From a virus, in the IMG/VR virus record IMGVR_UViG_3300047457_000538, positions 1-37,075 of that record: a stretch of 37,075 nucleotides of DNA. One strand, written 5' to 3'. This document shows positions 30,379-37,075 of this stretch, piece by piece (the stretch's first letter is position 1; each line of letters begins with the position of its first letter). Made by a program: the position numbers and the translations under genes. The notes beneath the pieces are model-generated. The model saw only the letters and a list, made by a program, of their open reading frames with translations. It had not been told where the DNA came from and searched no databases.

Positions 30379-32556
30379 ATGACCGTTTCGTCGACTACCA
30401 CGAGAGCCAGTTACTCCGGCAACGGCACCACGACCGTGTTTGCGGTGCCGTTCTATTTCCTCGCGGCGTCAGACCTGCGGGTCATCCTGCGGACCGGCAC
30501 GACCGAGACCGTCCAGGTTCTGACCACCAACTACACCGTGACCGGGGCCGGCGACGAGAACGGCGGCTCGGTGACGATGGTTGTCGCGCCGGCCTCAGGC
30601 ACCACCCTGACCATTCTGCGGAACGCGCCGGCCACGCAGGAGACCGACCTGCTTCCGAATGACCGGCTCCCCGCCGAGTCGCTCGAGGACGCGCTCGACA
30701 AGCTCACGATGCTGGTGCAGCAGGTTGATGAGGTGGCGGACCGTTCGCTGCAGTTCCCCGCATCTGACGCTGCCGCCTCGCCGACGCTGCCGGCCTCGAG
30801 CGCCCGGGCAAGCAAGTTCCTCTCCTTCGACGCAAGCGGCCTGCCTGTGGCATCGGTCGGGGTCGACGCGACGGTGGACATCTTCACGCAGTCTGGCACC
30901 GGAGCGGTTCCGCGCTCGGTGAACGACAAGCTGCGCGAGTCTGTGAGCGTGAAGGATTTTGGCGCGGTCGGTGACGGCGCGACGGACGACACGACCGCCA
31001 TCCAAAACGCCATCAATGCAGCGGCTGGCCGGTTCGTCTATCTGCCTGCCGGTACCTACCGCGTCACCAACACGCTGTCCTACAACGTCACCAAGACCTT
31101 TGGATTCACGAGCCCGGGCATCAAGCTTGTTGGCGACGGAATGACGAAGACGTTCCTCAACCACCAGGCCGCGAACAAGCCGCTCATCGACATTGATAGC
31201 GGATCTCACAGCGGTAGTTACGAGGCGTCGATGGGCGCCGTGATTCACGAGCTCGCCATCGTCAACGACACCGCAACCGCGTCGACTGTTGGCATCCGCG
31301 TGCTCAATGCCTACGAGGTAGACATCCATCACGTTTACATCAAGGGCATGACGAGCCACGGCGTTGAGCTCAAGAATGGGCTTTACACCGATGACGGCTG
31401 GAACATGTTCAGCATGACGCAATGCTGGATCGACGCCTGCAAGGGATGGGGCATCAAGGCGGACGGGTCGTCTGGCCGCAATGAGGGTTCCTACACCTAC
31501 CTGCGAGAGGTGTTCTTCCAAAGCAACGGCACCGACGATCCGCTCGTTCCTGCCGTCCCGCCCTCCGGCGGCATGATTTGGAAGGGGCAGATTTTGACGT
31601 TGGAGTCATGCGCCTTTGCGAACGGCACCGAGAACGTCGGCCTGTTCATCAAGGGTGAATCTGGCCTCGGGCAGACAGTTGACCTGCGCAACACCACGTT
31701 CGAGAACTGCAAGCGCAGGAGCCTGCTTGTCACCGGCGTGTCGGTTTTCAATGCCATCAACTGCCAGATTTACAACAACAACGACTATGTGGCGACGGTC
31801 GGCGCGGAGTTTGATGGGGCGAGCTATGTCATCCGGCAGGTGAATATCGAGAACACGACAATCCGCGCGACAAGCAGCAACAACCCGTACACCGCGTTCA
31901 AGATTTCCGGCGCGAACTCCGACCTCCATTCGTGCCGCGTGCGGAACGTGAACTGGGAGAACTTCGACTTCACCGGCCAGACCCGGTTCAGCGGGTGGCT
32001 GTTTGATACTGTCCAGAACAGTGGCGAGCTGGCGATTCTTTCCAGCACCGAGGTGGTGTTCCGGCCGAACTCGTACATCGGCAAGGGCCGCAGCGTCCCG
32101 CTCCGGTTGCGCGGCCCGCGCGCGCAGACAACAGGCACGCCCGCTGCGTCGACCTCTGGCGAGTGGATTGAGTACCAGCTGCCGAGCACCGGGCTGACGG
32201 TGCCGCTTGCTGGGGTTTTGGCAGGCACCAGGTACTGGTGCTATCTGTACGACAACAACGGTGTGCCGACCATCGAGGTCACGAACGCTGCCTCGCAGGT
32301 GACTGACGCATCGAGCGGCTATGCCGTCAAGAGCGGGGACGCAACCCGCTACTATGTGGGCAGCATCCTTGGCGGCGGCACCGACGCAACGGTGGCGACA
32401 ACTGGGCTGGGCTGGCTGAATCCGCTTCCGATCCCTGGCTCAATCGGCGGGGCGCAGAGCTATCTGTGGTCCGACTCGACCGGAGACCTGTACATCAAGA
32501 ACGGCTCGTTGCCGGCGAACGACACCGATGGCACGGTCGTCGGTACGCAAACCTGA
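30379..32556 (+). CDS. Tailspike/tail fibre with pectate-lyase-like beta-helix
   Basis: A 725-residue receptor-binding protein. Residues 1-125 (SYSGNGTTTVFAVPFYFLAA, then LPAESLEDALDKLTMLVQQV) are the virion-attachment domain found in T7-type fibres and spikes. From about 190 the VKDFGAVGDGATDDTTAIQN segment and FVYLPAGTYRV mark a Pectate_lyase_3-type right-handed beta-helix, running to about 560; a C-terminal beta domain follows. The beta-helix often binds or cuts surface polysaccharide, so capsule or LPS is the likely target. Catalytic residues cannot be named by eye. Confidence 0.88.
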   Translation: MTVSSTTTRASYSGNGTTTVFAVPFYFLAASDLRVILRTGTTETVQVLTTNYTVTGAGDENGGSVTMVVAPASGTTLTILRNAPATQETDLLPNDRLPAESLEDALDKLTMLVQQVDEVADRSLQFPASDAAASPTLPASSARASKFLSFDASGLPVASVGVDATVDIFTQSGTGAVPRSVNDKLRESVSVKDFGAVGDGATDDTTAIQNAINAAAGRFVYLPAGTYRVTNTLSYNVTKTFGFTSPGIKLVGDGMTKTFLNHQAANKPLIDIDSGSHSGSYEASMGAVIHELAIVNDTATASTVGIRVLNAYEVDIHHVYIKGMTSHGVELKNGLYTDDGWNMFSMTQCWIDACKGWGIKADGSSGRNEGSYTYLREVFFQSNGTDDPLVPAVPPSGGMIWKGQILTLESCAFANGTENVGLFIKGESGLGQTVDLRNTTFENCKRRSLLVTGVSVFNAINCQIYNNNDYVATVGAEFDGASYVIRQVNIENTTIRATSSNNPYTAFKISGANSDLHSCRVRNVNWENFDFTGQTRFSGWLFDTVQNSGELAILSSTEVVFRPNSYIGKGRSVPLRLRGPRAQTTGTPAASTSGEWIEYQLPSTGLTVPLAGVLAGTRYWCYLYDNNGVPTIEVTNAASQVTDASSGYAVKSGDATRYYVGSILGGGTDATVATTGLGWLNPLPIPGSIGGAQSYLWSDSTGDLYIKNGSLPANDTDGTVVGTQT

Positions 32557-32568
32557 GAGGGATGAGGC

Positions 32569-33036
32569 ATGGCTGACAAGAAAATTTCCCAGTTGACCAG
32601 TGCGAGCACGCCGCTTGCTGGGACTGAAGTTCTGCCTATTTTGCAGAGCGGCAGCACGATGAGTGTGTCGGCGGAGAACATCACGGCCGGTCGCGCAGTT
32701 TCTGCCGCGAGCATGACGGTCAGCTCCGGCAATGTTGCATTCAGCAGCACCGGTCAGCGCATCACGGGCGACATGAGCAGCGCGACGATTGCCAATCGCC
32801 TTGCGTTCCAAACATCTACGGCAAACAGCAACAGCAGCGTCACCGCAATCCCGAATGGCACCGCTGTCGGCGCATCGTTTTCTGTCATCAACAACTCTAC
32901 CCCGACCAACGCATCGCTGGGCGGTGTGACAATCAACTCAACCGAAGTCCGTTTTCAATCTGCCATCACCGGCACCGGCACGTACCTGCCGATGACGTTC
33001 TATACGAACGGAGCCGAGCGTGCTCGCTTCAGTTCG
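32569..33036 (+). repeat. Dispersed direct repeat shared by two fibre genes
   Basis: The first roughly 465 bases of the gene at 32569 are repeated at 35079-35540 with substitutions. Many stretches are identical, for example the 20 bases ending CAGCATGACGGTCAG-type sequence near 32710 and CGGCACGTACCTGCCGATG near 32976 and 35489. The copies are in the same orientation about 2.5 kb apart and could recombine, deleting the gene at 33442. Confidence 0.75.
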
Positions 33037-33438
33037 GCCGGCGGTTTCTCTGTCGGCACCACGACCGACCCCGGCGCTGGCAAACTTACCGCGGCGAACG
33101 GCATCGTCTCTACCCGTGTTAATCCGCGCGTCTCAAGCACGACCTCAACCGCGTCCATCACGCCGGACATCAGCGCGTTCGACCAGTATTGCGTTACAGC
33201 CCAGGCAGCTACGCTTGCAATTAATGCCCCGACCGGCACTCCTGTTGATGGCAACAAGCTGACCTTCCGCATTCTTGATGACGGCACGAGCCGTACATTG
33301 AACTGGGACGCCACATTCACCGCCATCGGCGTGACCATCCCGACCTCTACGACCATCAACAAGACGACCTATGTTGGCTGCGTTTACAACGCATCGGCTA
33401 CGCGTTGGGATGTGGTTGCCGTGACGACGCAGGCTTGA
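32569..33438 (+). CDS. Accessory fibre protein, KKISQ module with tip A
   Basis: A 289-residue protein. Residues 1-155 (MADKKISQLTSASTPLAGTE and a beta shaft ending near FYTNGAERARFSSAG) are closely similar to the start of the protein at 35079. The C-terminal 100 residues (VNPRVSSTTSTASITPDISA then a KTTYVGCVYN block) form a separate beta domain I recall at the ends of many phage tail proteins. It is probably a secondary fibre or spike-associated binder. GAGAGGGATGAGG upstream is the ribosome site. Confidence 0.78.
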   Translation: MADKKISQLTSASTPLAGTEVLPILQSGSTMSVSAENITAGRAVSAASMTVSSGNVAFSSTGQRITGDMSSATIANRLAFQTSTANSNSSVTAIPNGTAVGASFSVINNSTPTNASLGGVTINSTEVRFQSAITGTGTYLPMTFYTNGAERARFSSAGGFSVGTTTDPGAGKLTAANGIVSTRVNPRVSSTTSTASITPDISAFDQYCVTAQAATLAINAPTGTPVDGNKLTFRILDDGTSRTLNWDATFTAIGVTIPTSTTINKTTYVGCVYNASATRWDVVAVTTQA

Positions 33439-33441
33439 TGT

Positions 33442-35064
33442 ATGGCTGATCGTTATTGGGTCGGCGGTTCTGGTACTTGGAACACGACCAGCACCACAAA
33501 CTGGTCCACCTCTTCTGGTGGGTCAAGTGGGGCTTCGGTTCCGACCACTTCTGACAATGTGATCTTCGACCAGAACTCCACTTACACCGTCACTCTGACC
33601 GGTGCTTTGTCGTGCGCGAACCTTACGGTTTCTCAGGGTACGGTGACGTTTGCGCAAGGAACCGCCCCCACGCTTACTGTCGCGGGGACCGCATTCAACA
33701 TAAAGTCCGGCACCGTTTGGAACAGCACCGGTACGGTGACATTTACGTCTACCGGGTCTGTCACCATCACGACGAACTCGGTCACGCTTAGCTGCGGATT
33801 TACGCTCAACGGGGCTGGTGGGACGTTCACGCTCGCTGGCAATCTTACGCTTGGCACGACCAGAACTTTCACGCTTACCGCAGGCGCGTTGGTGCTGTCT
33901 AACAATGTTCTGACTGCTGGCATCTTTAGCAGCAGCAACTCTAATACGCGGTCAATAGATTTTGGCAGTTCTGGCAAGATTGTACTGAACGACAGTAGTG
34001 GGACAACCCTCTCCATCCTGTCGATGGCGACTTCCACGAATTTCAGTTACGCAGGGACTTCGCTCATTGAGCTAAATGCGTCCAATGCGAGCGCCACAAA
34101 AGACATCAAGCACGGCGGTACCGAAAGCAGCGCGATGAATGTCAGCTGTCTGTCGTCCGTGGCGGTCACCTACAATCTGGACGGGGTCGTCAAAGACCTA
34201 GTTTTGAACGGCACCAATCAATCGCTCGCCATTACTGCGGGTTCGGTGATCTATGGAAGCCTGACCAATGTCGGAGGCACGACGGCTTTTGCATCCGGCG
34301 GCGGAGTTCTAACCTTCGGTGCCACTAGCGGCACGAAAACAATAAACTCGGGCGGCGCTACGGTAAATTTCCCGCTGACGATAAATGGCTCTGGCGGTAC
34401 GTTTCAGCTGGCTGCCAACCTCTCGATGATTTCAACGCGTGCGTTTACGCACACCAACGGCACGCTCGATCTAAATGGCAAGATACTGACTGTAGGCACG
34501 CAATACGTTACGGCTAGTGGCACCAAGAACCTGACGTTCAACGGTGGCACCGTGGTCTGCCCTGCTGCCACAACCACCGCCTGGAACAACGCCCAACCGA
34601 CCAACTTCACGACAACGGCTGGCACTGGCACCGGCAAGATCAGCATGACGGCCGCGACCGCCAAGACCTTTGTCGGCGGGGGTTCTATATACAATTGCAC
34701 CCTGTCCAACGACGGGGCCGGTGCGCTCACCGTCAGCGGCAGCAACACCTTCACGACGATTGCCAACGGAGTGCAGCCGACTACGTTTACGTTTACCTCT
34801 GGCACGACGCAGACGGTCACAAATTGGAGCGTGAACGGGGCGGCCGGTAACCTTGTTACGATTGGCGCGACGACGACATCGGCGGCTACATTGTCCAAGT
34901 CTAGTGGGACGGTCAGCTCCGACTATCTAAGCCTCTCATACAGCACCGCGACAGGCGGGGCTTCGTGGTATGCCGGGGCTAACAGCACCGACAGCGGAAA
35001 CAACACAGGATGGATTTTTGCTGCGGCTCCAAGTTCTTCTGCTAAATTCATGCTGCTTTTGTAG
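33442..35064 (+). CDS. Beta-repeat adhesin-like fibre protein
   Basis: A 540-residue, T/S/G/N-rich protein beginning MADRYWVGGSGTWNTTSTTN. It consists of repeated beta-strand turns; NGAGGTFTLAGNLTLGTTRT (about 122-142) and NGSGGTFQLAANLSMISTRA (about 313-333) are related internal repeats, suggesting a beta-solenoid that has grown by duplication. Codons are less GC-rich than in the core genes. It lies between the two KKISQ fibre genes. The role is presumed surface binding; no enzyme motif is seen. Confidence 0.75.
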   Translation: MADRYWVGGSGTWNTTSTTNWSTSSGGSSGASVPTTSDNVIFDQNSTYTVTLTGALSCANLTVSQGTVTFAQGTAPTLTVAGTAFNIKSGTVWNSTGTVTFTSTGSVTITTNSVTLSCGFTLNGAGGTFTLAGNLTLGTTRTFTLTAGALVLSNNVLTAGIFSSSNSNTRSIDFGSSGKIVLNDSSGTTLSILSMATSTNFSYAGTSLIELNASNASATKDIKHGGTESSAMNVSCLSSVAVTYNLDGVVKDLVLNGTNQSLAITAGSVIYGSLTNVGGTTAFASGGGVLTFGATSGTKTINSGGATVNFPLTINGSGGTFQLAANLSMISTRAFTHTNGTLDLNGKILTVGTQYVTASGTKNLTFNGGTVVCPAATTTAWNNAQPTNFTTTAGTGTGKISMTAATAKTFVGGGSIYNCTLSNDGAGALTVSGSNTFTTIANGVQPTTFTFTSGTTQTVTNWSVNGAAGNLVTIGATTTSAATLSKSSGTVSSDYLSLSYSTATGGASWYAGANSTDSGNNTGWIFAAAPSSSAKFMLLL

Positions 35065-35078
35065 AGGAGTGATTAGAC

Positions 35079-35744
35079 ATGGCTGACAAGAAGATTTCCC
35101 AGTTGAGCAGCGCGAGTACGCCGCTCGCCGGCACAGAGATTCTGCCCATCGTGCAGAGCGGCAGCACGGTGAGCGTGTCTGCGGCCAATGTCACCGCTGG
35201 TCGAGCCGTCTCCGCTGCGAGCATGACGGTCAGTTCTGGCAACCTGACGTTCAGCAGCACCGGGCATCGCGTCAGCGCTGACATGAGCAATGCGACGGTT
35301 GCCAATCGCCTGTTCTTCCAGACCTCTACTGCCAACAGCAACTCCACGCTGGGTGTGCTGCCGAATGGCACGGCGACGGGCGCGGCGGTCAGCTGCATCA
35401 ACAACAGCGATCCGACAAACGCATCATTCATCGGCCTTGTCAGCACAACCACCGCGCATCGCGTTCAGTCCGCAATCACAGGCACCGGCACGTACCTGCC
35501 GATGGCGTTTTTTACTAGCGGTACCGAAAGGGCGAGAATCGACACTAGCGGAAACGTGGTTGCCGGTGGATCTGTTGCGCTTTCCACCACCGCGACGGAT
35601 GGGTTCCTGTACGTCCCGACCTGCGCCGGCACGCCGACCGGCACGCCGACTGCTATCACCGGCATGGCACCGATTGTCGTGAACACTACGAACAACAAGC
35701 TGTACTTCTACAGCGGCGGTTCGTGGCGGGATGCCGGGCCGTAA
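35079..35744 (+). CDS. Accessory fibre protein, KKISQ module with tip B
   Basis: A 221-residue paralog of the protein at 32569: residues 1-155 align along their length (MADKKISQLSSASTPLAGTE, FQTSTANSNS, ITGTGTYLPMAFFTSGTERA). The tip differs: TTATDGFLYVPTCAGTPTGT followed by VNTTNNKLYFYSGGSWRDAG, a C-terminal domain common in tail fibres of other phages. It therefore has the same base and shaft but another binding end. It is the last late gene and stops one base before the minus-strand HNH gene. Confidence 0.78.
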   Translation: MADKKISQLSSASTPLAGTEILPIVQSGSTVSVSAANVTAGRAVSAASMTVSSGNLTFSSTGHRVSADMSNATVANRLFFQTSTANSNSTLGVLPNGTATGAAVSCINNSDPTNASFIGLVSTTTAHRVQSAITGTGTYLPMAFFTSGTERARIDTSGNVVAGGSVALSTTATDGFLYVPTCAGTPTGTPTAITGMAPIVVNTTNNKLYFYSGGSWRDAGP

Positions 35745-35745
35745 G

Positions 35746-36030
35746 TTAGACGAGACCCTCCGATCTCAACTGGGCTATCGTCCGAGCCATGCCCTCGAGG
35801 TGGCATAGCCGGACGTAGTCCCGGTCGAGGTCGGTATGTGCTCTGCGGTCGACGGTGTCGTGACAGCTCGAGCACGCCCAGGCTCCAAGCAGATCGTCAG
35901 CCTTGACGGACATCCCGCTGATGCCGGCCATTCGGATATGCGCGAGCACGACCGTTTCGGAATTGTGCGAGCACACTCCCGGGATGCGCACCATGCAGCC
36001 ACGGCCGCGGGCCTGCTTGCGCAGGTTCAT
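35746..36030 (-). CDS. YbcO-like HNH nuclease (DUF1364)
   Basis: A 94-residue protein with the YbcO/DUF1364 pattern: NLRKQARGRGCMVRIPGVCS, VLAHIRMAGISG, and WACSSCHDTVDRR with two Cys pairs and the DNA-cutting histidines. In E. coli the related YbcO lies in the lambdoid nin region. It should be a zinc-containing endonuclease acting in phage recombination. It is the last gene of the leftward operon and starts in an ATGA overlap with the HTH gene. Confidence 0.88.
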   Translation of the reverse strand: MNLRKQARGRGCMVRIPGVCSHNSETVVLAHIRMAGISGMSVKADDLLGAWACSSCHDTVDRRAHTDLDRDYVRLCHLEGMARTIAQLRSEGLV

Positions 36031-36236
36031 ACAAGCTCGAGTTGCCCAACGAGGCGATAGCGGGCGTACCGCTTACCGTTGCGCTCCTCGGTGATGGTCT
36101 GGACGTCGAGCCCATCGGCGCGCAGGTCGGCAACCCGGGCGGCAAGCCGTAGGCAGCCGTACTGGTCGAGGGCTTCGAGCGGGGTGATGTCGCGGCCCGA
36201 TACGAGGTGGGCGCGAATCTGTTCGGTCTGCGTCAC
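36027..36236 (-). CDS. Small winged-helix-like protein
   Basis: A 69-residue protein (MTQTEQIRAHLVSGRDITPL, then a YGCLRLAARVADLRADG helix and a short beta wing RNGKRYARYRLV). This layout is that of the small helix-turn-helix proteins common in nin-type phage regions. The GTG at 36236 overlaps the NinB stop (GTGA) and has GGAGA upstream; a longer upstream start would be inside NinB. A DNA-binding role is inferred. Confidence 0.75.
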   Translation of the reverse strand: MTQTEQIRAHLVSGRDITPLEALDQYGCLRLAARVADLRADGLDVQTITEERNGKRYARYRLVGQLELV

Positions 36237-36646
36237 GGTGTGTCTCCGTATGATGGTTCGGGAATCACGATGCCGAGCTCGGCGGCGCGGCGGGCGAGGA
36301 ACTCGAGGTAGTCGGTGAAGTCCTGCTTGTTGAGGCGGGACGAGCGGCGCAAGGGTTTGTGGATGGTCTTCCCGCCTAGCGTGAGCGTCTCCCATCCTGC
36401 CCATTCTCCGAGCATGAACTCGTGAAGCTCGTCCTTCCCCCATCCTGCGAGCGCCTCCCCGGCACCCTCGATGAATGATGGGTAGACGACCCCAAACAGG
36501 AACGCGTTCTGCGCCAGAGACCGCCGCGGCCGGAACTCCTCGAGCGTGACCTTCCAGCTCTTGCTGGCATCAAGCCACCGCACCATGACCGAGACCGCTT
36601 GCGCGATCTGGTCAGGGGTGGTGCCTCTTGGGAAGACGCGGTTCAT
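36233..36646 (-). CDS. ninB: NinB-family recombination protein
   Basis: A 137-residue protein matching the NinB (Orf) family: RSLAQNAFLFGVVYPSFIEG, ELHEFMLGEWAGWETLTLGG and SSRLNKQDFTDYLEFLARRA. In lambda, NinB binds single-stranded DNA and can replace host RecFOR in loading recombination proteins, so it fits with the ERF and YqaJ genes. Its start overlaps the stop of the upstream gene (TGATG). Confidence 0.9.
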   Translation of the reverse strand: MNRVFPRGTTPDQIAQAVSVMVRWLDASKSWKVTLEEFRPRRSLAQNAFLFGVVYPSFIEGAGEALAGWGKDELHEFMLGEWAGWETLTLGGKTIHKPLRRSSRLNKQDFTDYLEFLARRAAELGIVIPEPSYGDTP

Positions 36647-36942
36647 CAGAACGGCGCGTCATCAAGGTTGTCGAACGCCTTGTCCCAGTTTTCCTCGGTC
36701 AGGGCGGGCTTGCCCTGCGGGGCCGGCCGCGGCTCGGCGAGCCCGTCCTTGGGTTTCACCCGCAGCGACAAGAACTTTGAGCCGGGGTTCTTGGCATTCG
36801 GCCCTGCGGTCCTTATCCAGCCGTCTAGCCAATACTCGACCCCGTTGATGTTGATCTGGCCGCGATAGTCGGCGTGGATGTCCATCTCCTTGCGCTCGTT
36901 GCGCCTGAGTGTGCCGGTGTTGGTGTTGTCGAACTGCTTCAC
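36646..36942 (-). CDS. Small hypothetical protein, possibly OB-fold DNA-binding
   Basis: A 98-residue protein with a beta-rich first half (DNTNTGTLRRNERKE, DYRGQININGVEYWLDGWIR) and a proline-rich, acidic C-terminus ending in FDNLDDAPF. The acidic, phenylalanine-containing tail resembles those of single-strand DNA-binding proteins, which recruit partners, but the fold is not proved. Starts at GTG with AAGGAG upstream. Its neighbours are recombination genes. Confidence 0.7.
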   Translation of the reverse strand: MKQFDNTNTGTLRRNERKEMDIHADYRGQININGVEYWLDGWIRTAGPNAKNPGSKFLSLRVKPKDGLAEPRPAPQGKPALTEENWDKAFDNLDDAPF

Positions 36943-37075
36943 TGTTTGTTCTCCTTGACGATGGGACGGGCAACGAGACGGTGCCGCTCGTTGTCGTGGT
37001 TGAAGGCCTCGGCTGCATCGAGTGCGGCCTGCGCCTGGTTGATGTCGAAGTAGGGGTTTGGCGGGTGGCCGGCGT
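36939..37075 (-). CDS. Partial gene of unknown function (C-terminal 45 codons)
   Basis: A frame entering from the right edge encodes the C-terminal part of a protein, starting AGHPPNPYFDINQAQAALDA and ending in IVKENKQ. Its TGA overlaps the GTG start of the next gene (GTGA). It continues outside the window; the helical charged end is not diagnostic. Confidence 0.55.
   Translation of the reverse strand, partial: AGHPPNPYFDINQAQAALDAAEAFNHDNERHRLVARPIVKENKQ

Noticed and set aside
30379-35744. Diversity-generating retroelement as in BPP-1
   Set aside because: No reverse transcriptase gene and no template/variable repeat pair with adenine-directed differences is seen; the fibre paralogs differ at all bases. 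It could exist outside the window.
1-37075. tRNA genes, CRISPR arrays, insertion sequences and attachment sites
   Set aside because: I looked for cloverleaf ends, regularly spaced repeats, transposases and integrase-linked repeats and found none that I could support.
36939-37075. Circular closure of the window by joining 37075 to 1
   Set aside because: The truncated frames at the two edges are out of register by two bases when joined directly, so simple closure is not supported.

Overview
The window is almost entirely a tailed-phage genome, or a prophage cut from one. It has a podovirus (short, non-contractile tail) layout that resembles Bordetella phage BPP-1 in its head genes and T7-type phages in its tail and ejected-core genes. 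The DNA is GC-rich, coding density is very high, and many neighbouring genes overlap at ATGA, GTGA or TGATG junctions. A holin, peptidase endolysin and nested Rz/Rz1 spanin pair point to a Gram-negative, GC-rich proteobacterial host. I saw no tRNA, CRISPR array, integrase, phage RNA polymerase or reverse transcriptase. Both edges cut through minus-strand genes, so the phage continues outside the window. Joining the two ends directly does not keep the reading frame, so this is probably not a closed circle as given.

Layout. (1) 1-1950, minus strand: an early leftward operon of small proteins, then an ERF-type annealing protein and a YqaJ/lambda-Exo-type nuclease. (2) About 2000-2065: a compact divergent promoter/operator region. 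(3) 2082-4883, plus strand: a Cro-like regulator, a DUF1376 replication-type protein, two related small HTH-like proteins, an exported protein, a small membrane protein, a PD-(D/E)XK nuclease and zinc-ribbon-like proteins. (4) 4873-5729: four small proteins, three of them strongly basic, just before the terminases. (5) 5729-8879: TerS, TerL and small structural genes. (6) 8882-13526: portal, lysis cassette (holin-like protein, M15 peptidase, holin, Rz/Rz1), a small zincin and an HTH-metallophosphoesterase fusion. (7) 13523-16537: Bbp19-like protein, scaffold, major capsid and cement protein, with the capsid/cement pair between two intrinsic terminators. (8) 16556-22663: tail adaptor, nozzle, GNAT-like protein and internal core proteins. 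(9) 22660-30375: a 2571-residue giant ejected-type protein with a zincin motif and an AT-richer inserted module of about 500 residues. (10) 30379-35744: a pectate-lyase-fold tailspike and three accessory fibre proteins, two of them paralogs with different tips. (11) 35746-37075, minus strand: YbcO-like HNH nuclease, HTH protein, NinB, a small hypothetical protein and a truncated gene.

How it works together. The minus-strand genes at the two ends probably belong to one early leftward recombination operon (ERF + exonuclease + NinB + YbcO) that runs from the divergent promoter to the convergent end of the late genes at 35745. The rightward strand carries regulation and replication first, then packaging, head, lysis and tail. 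The most unusual object is the giant virion protein: the AT-rich insert matches my recollection of the mobile 'large polyvalent protein' modules and could be a payload delivered with the DNA. The next is the leader of the capsid gene, which holds a terminator, a duplicated ribosome-binding segment and a tiny ORF. No gene-free stretch exceeds 300 bases; the longest is that 221-base leader.
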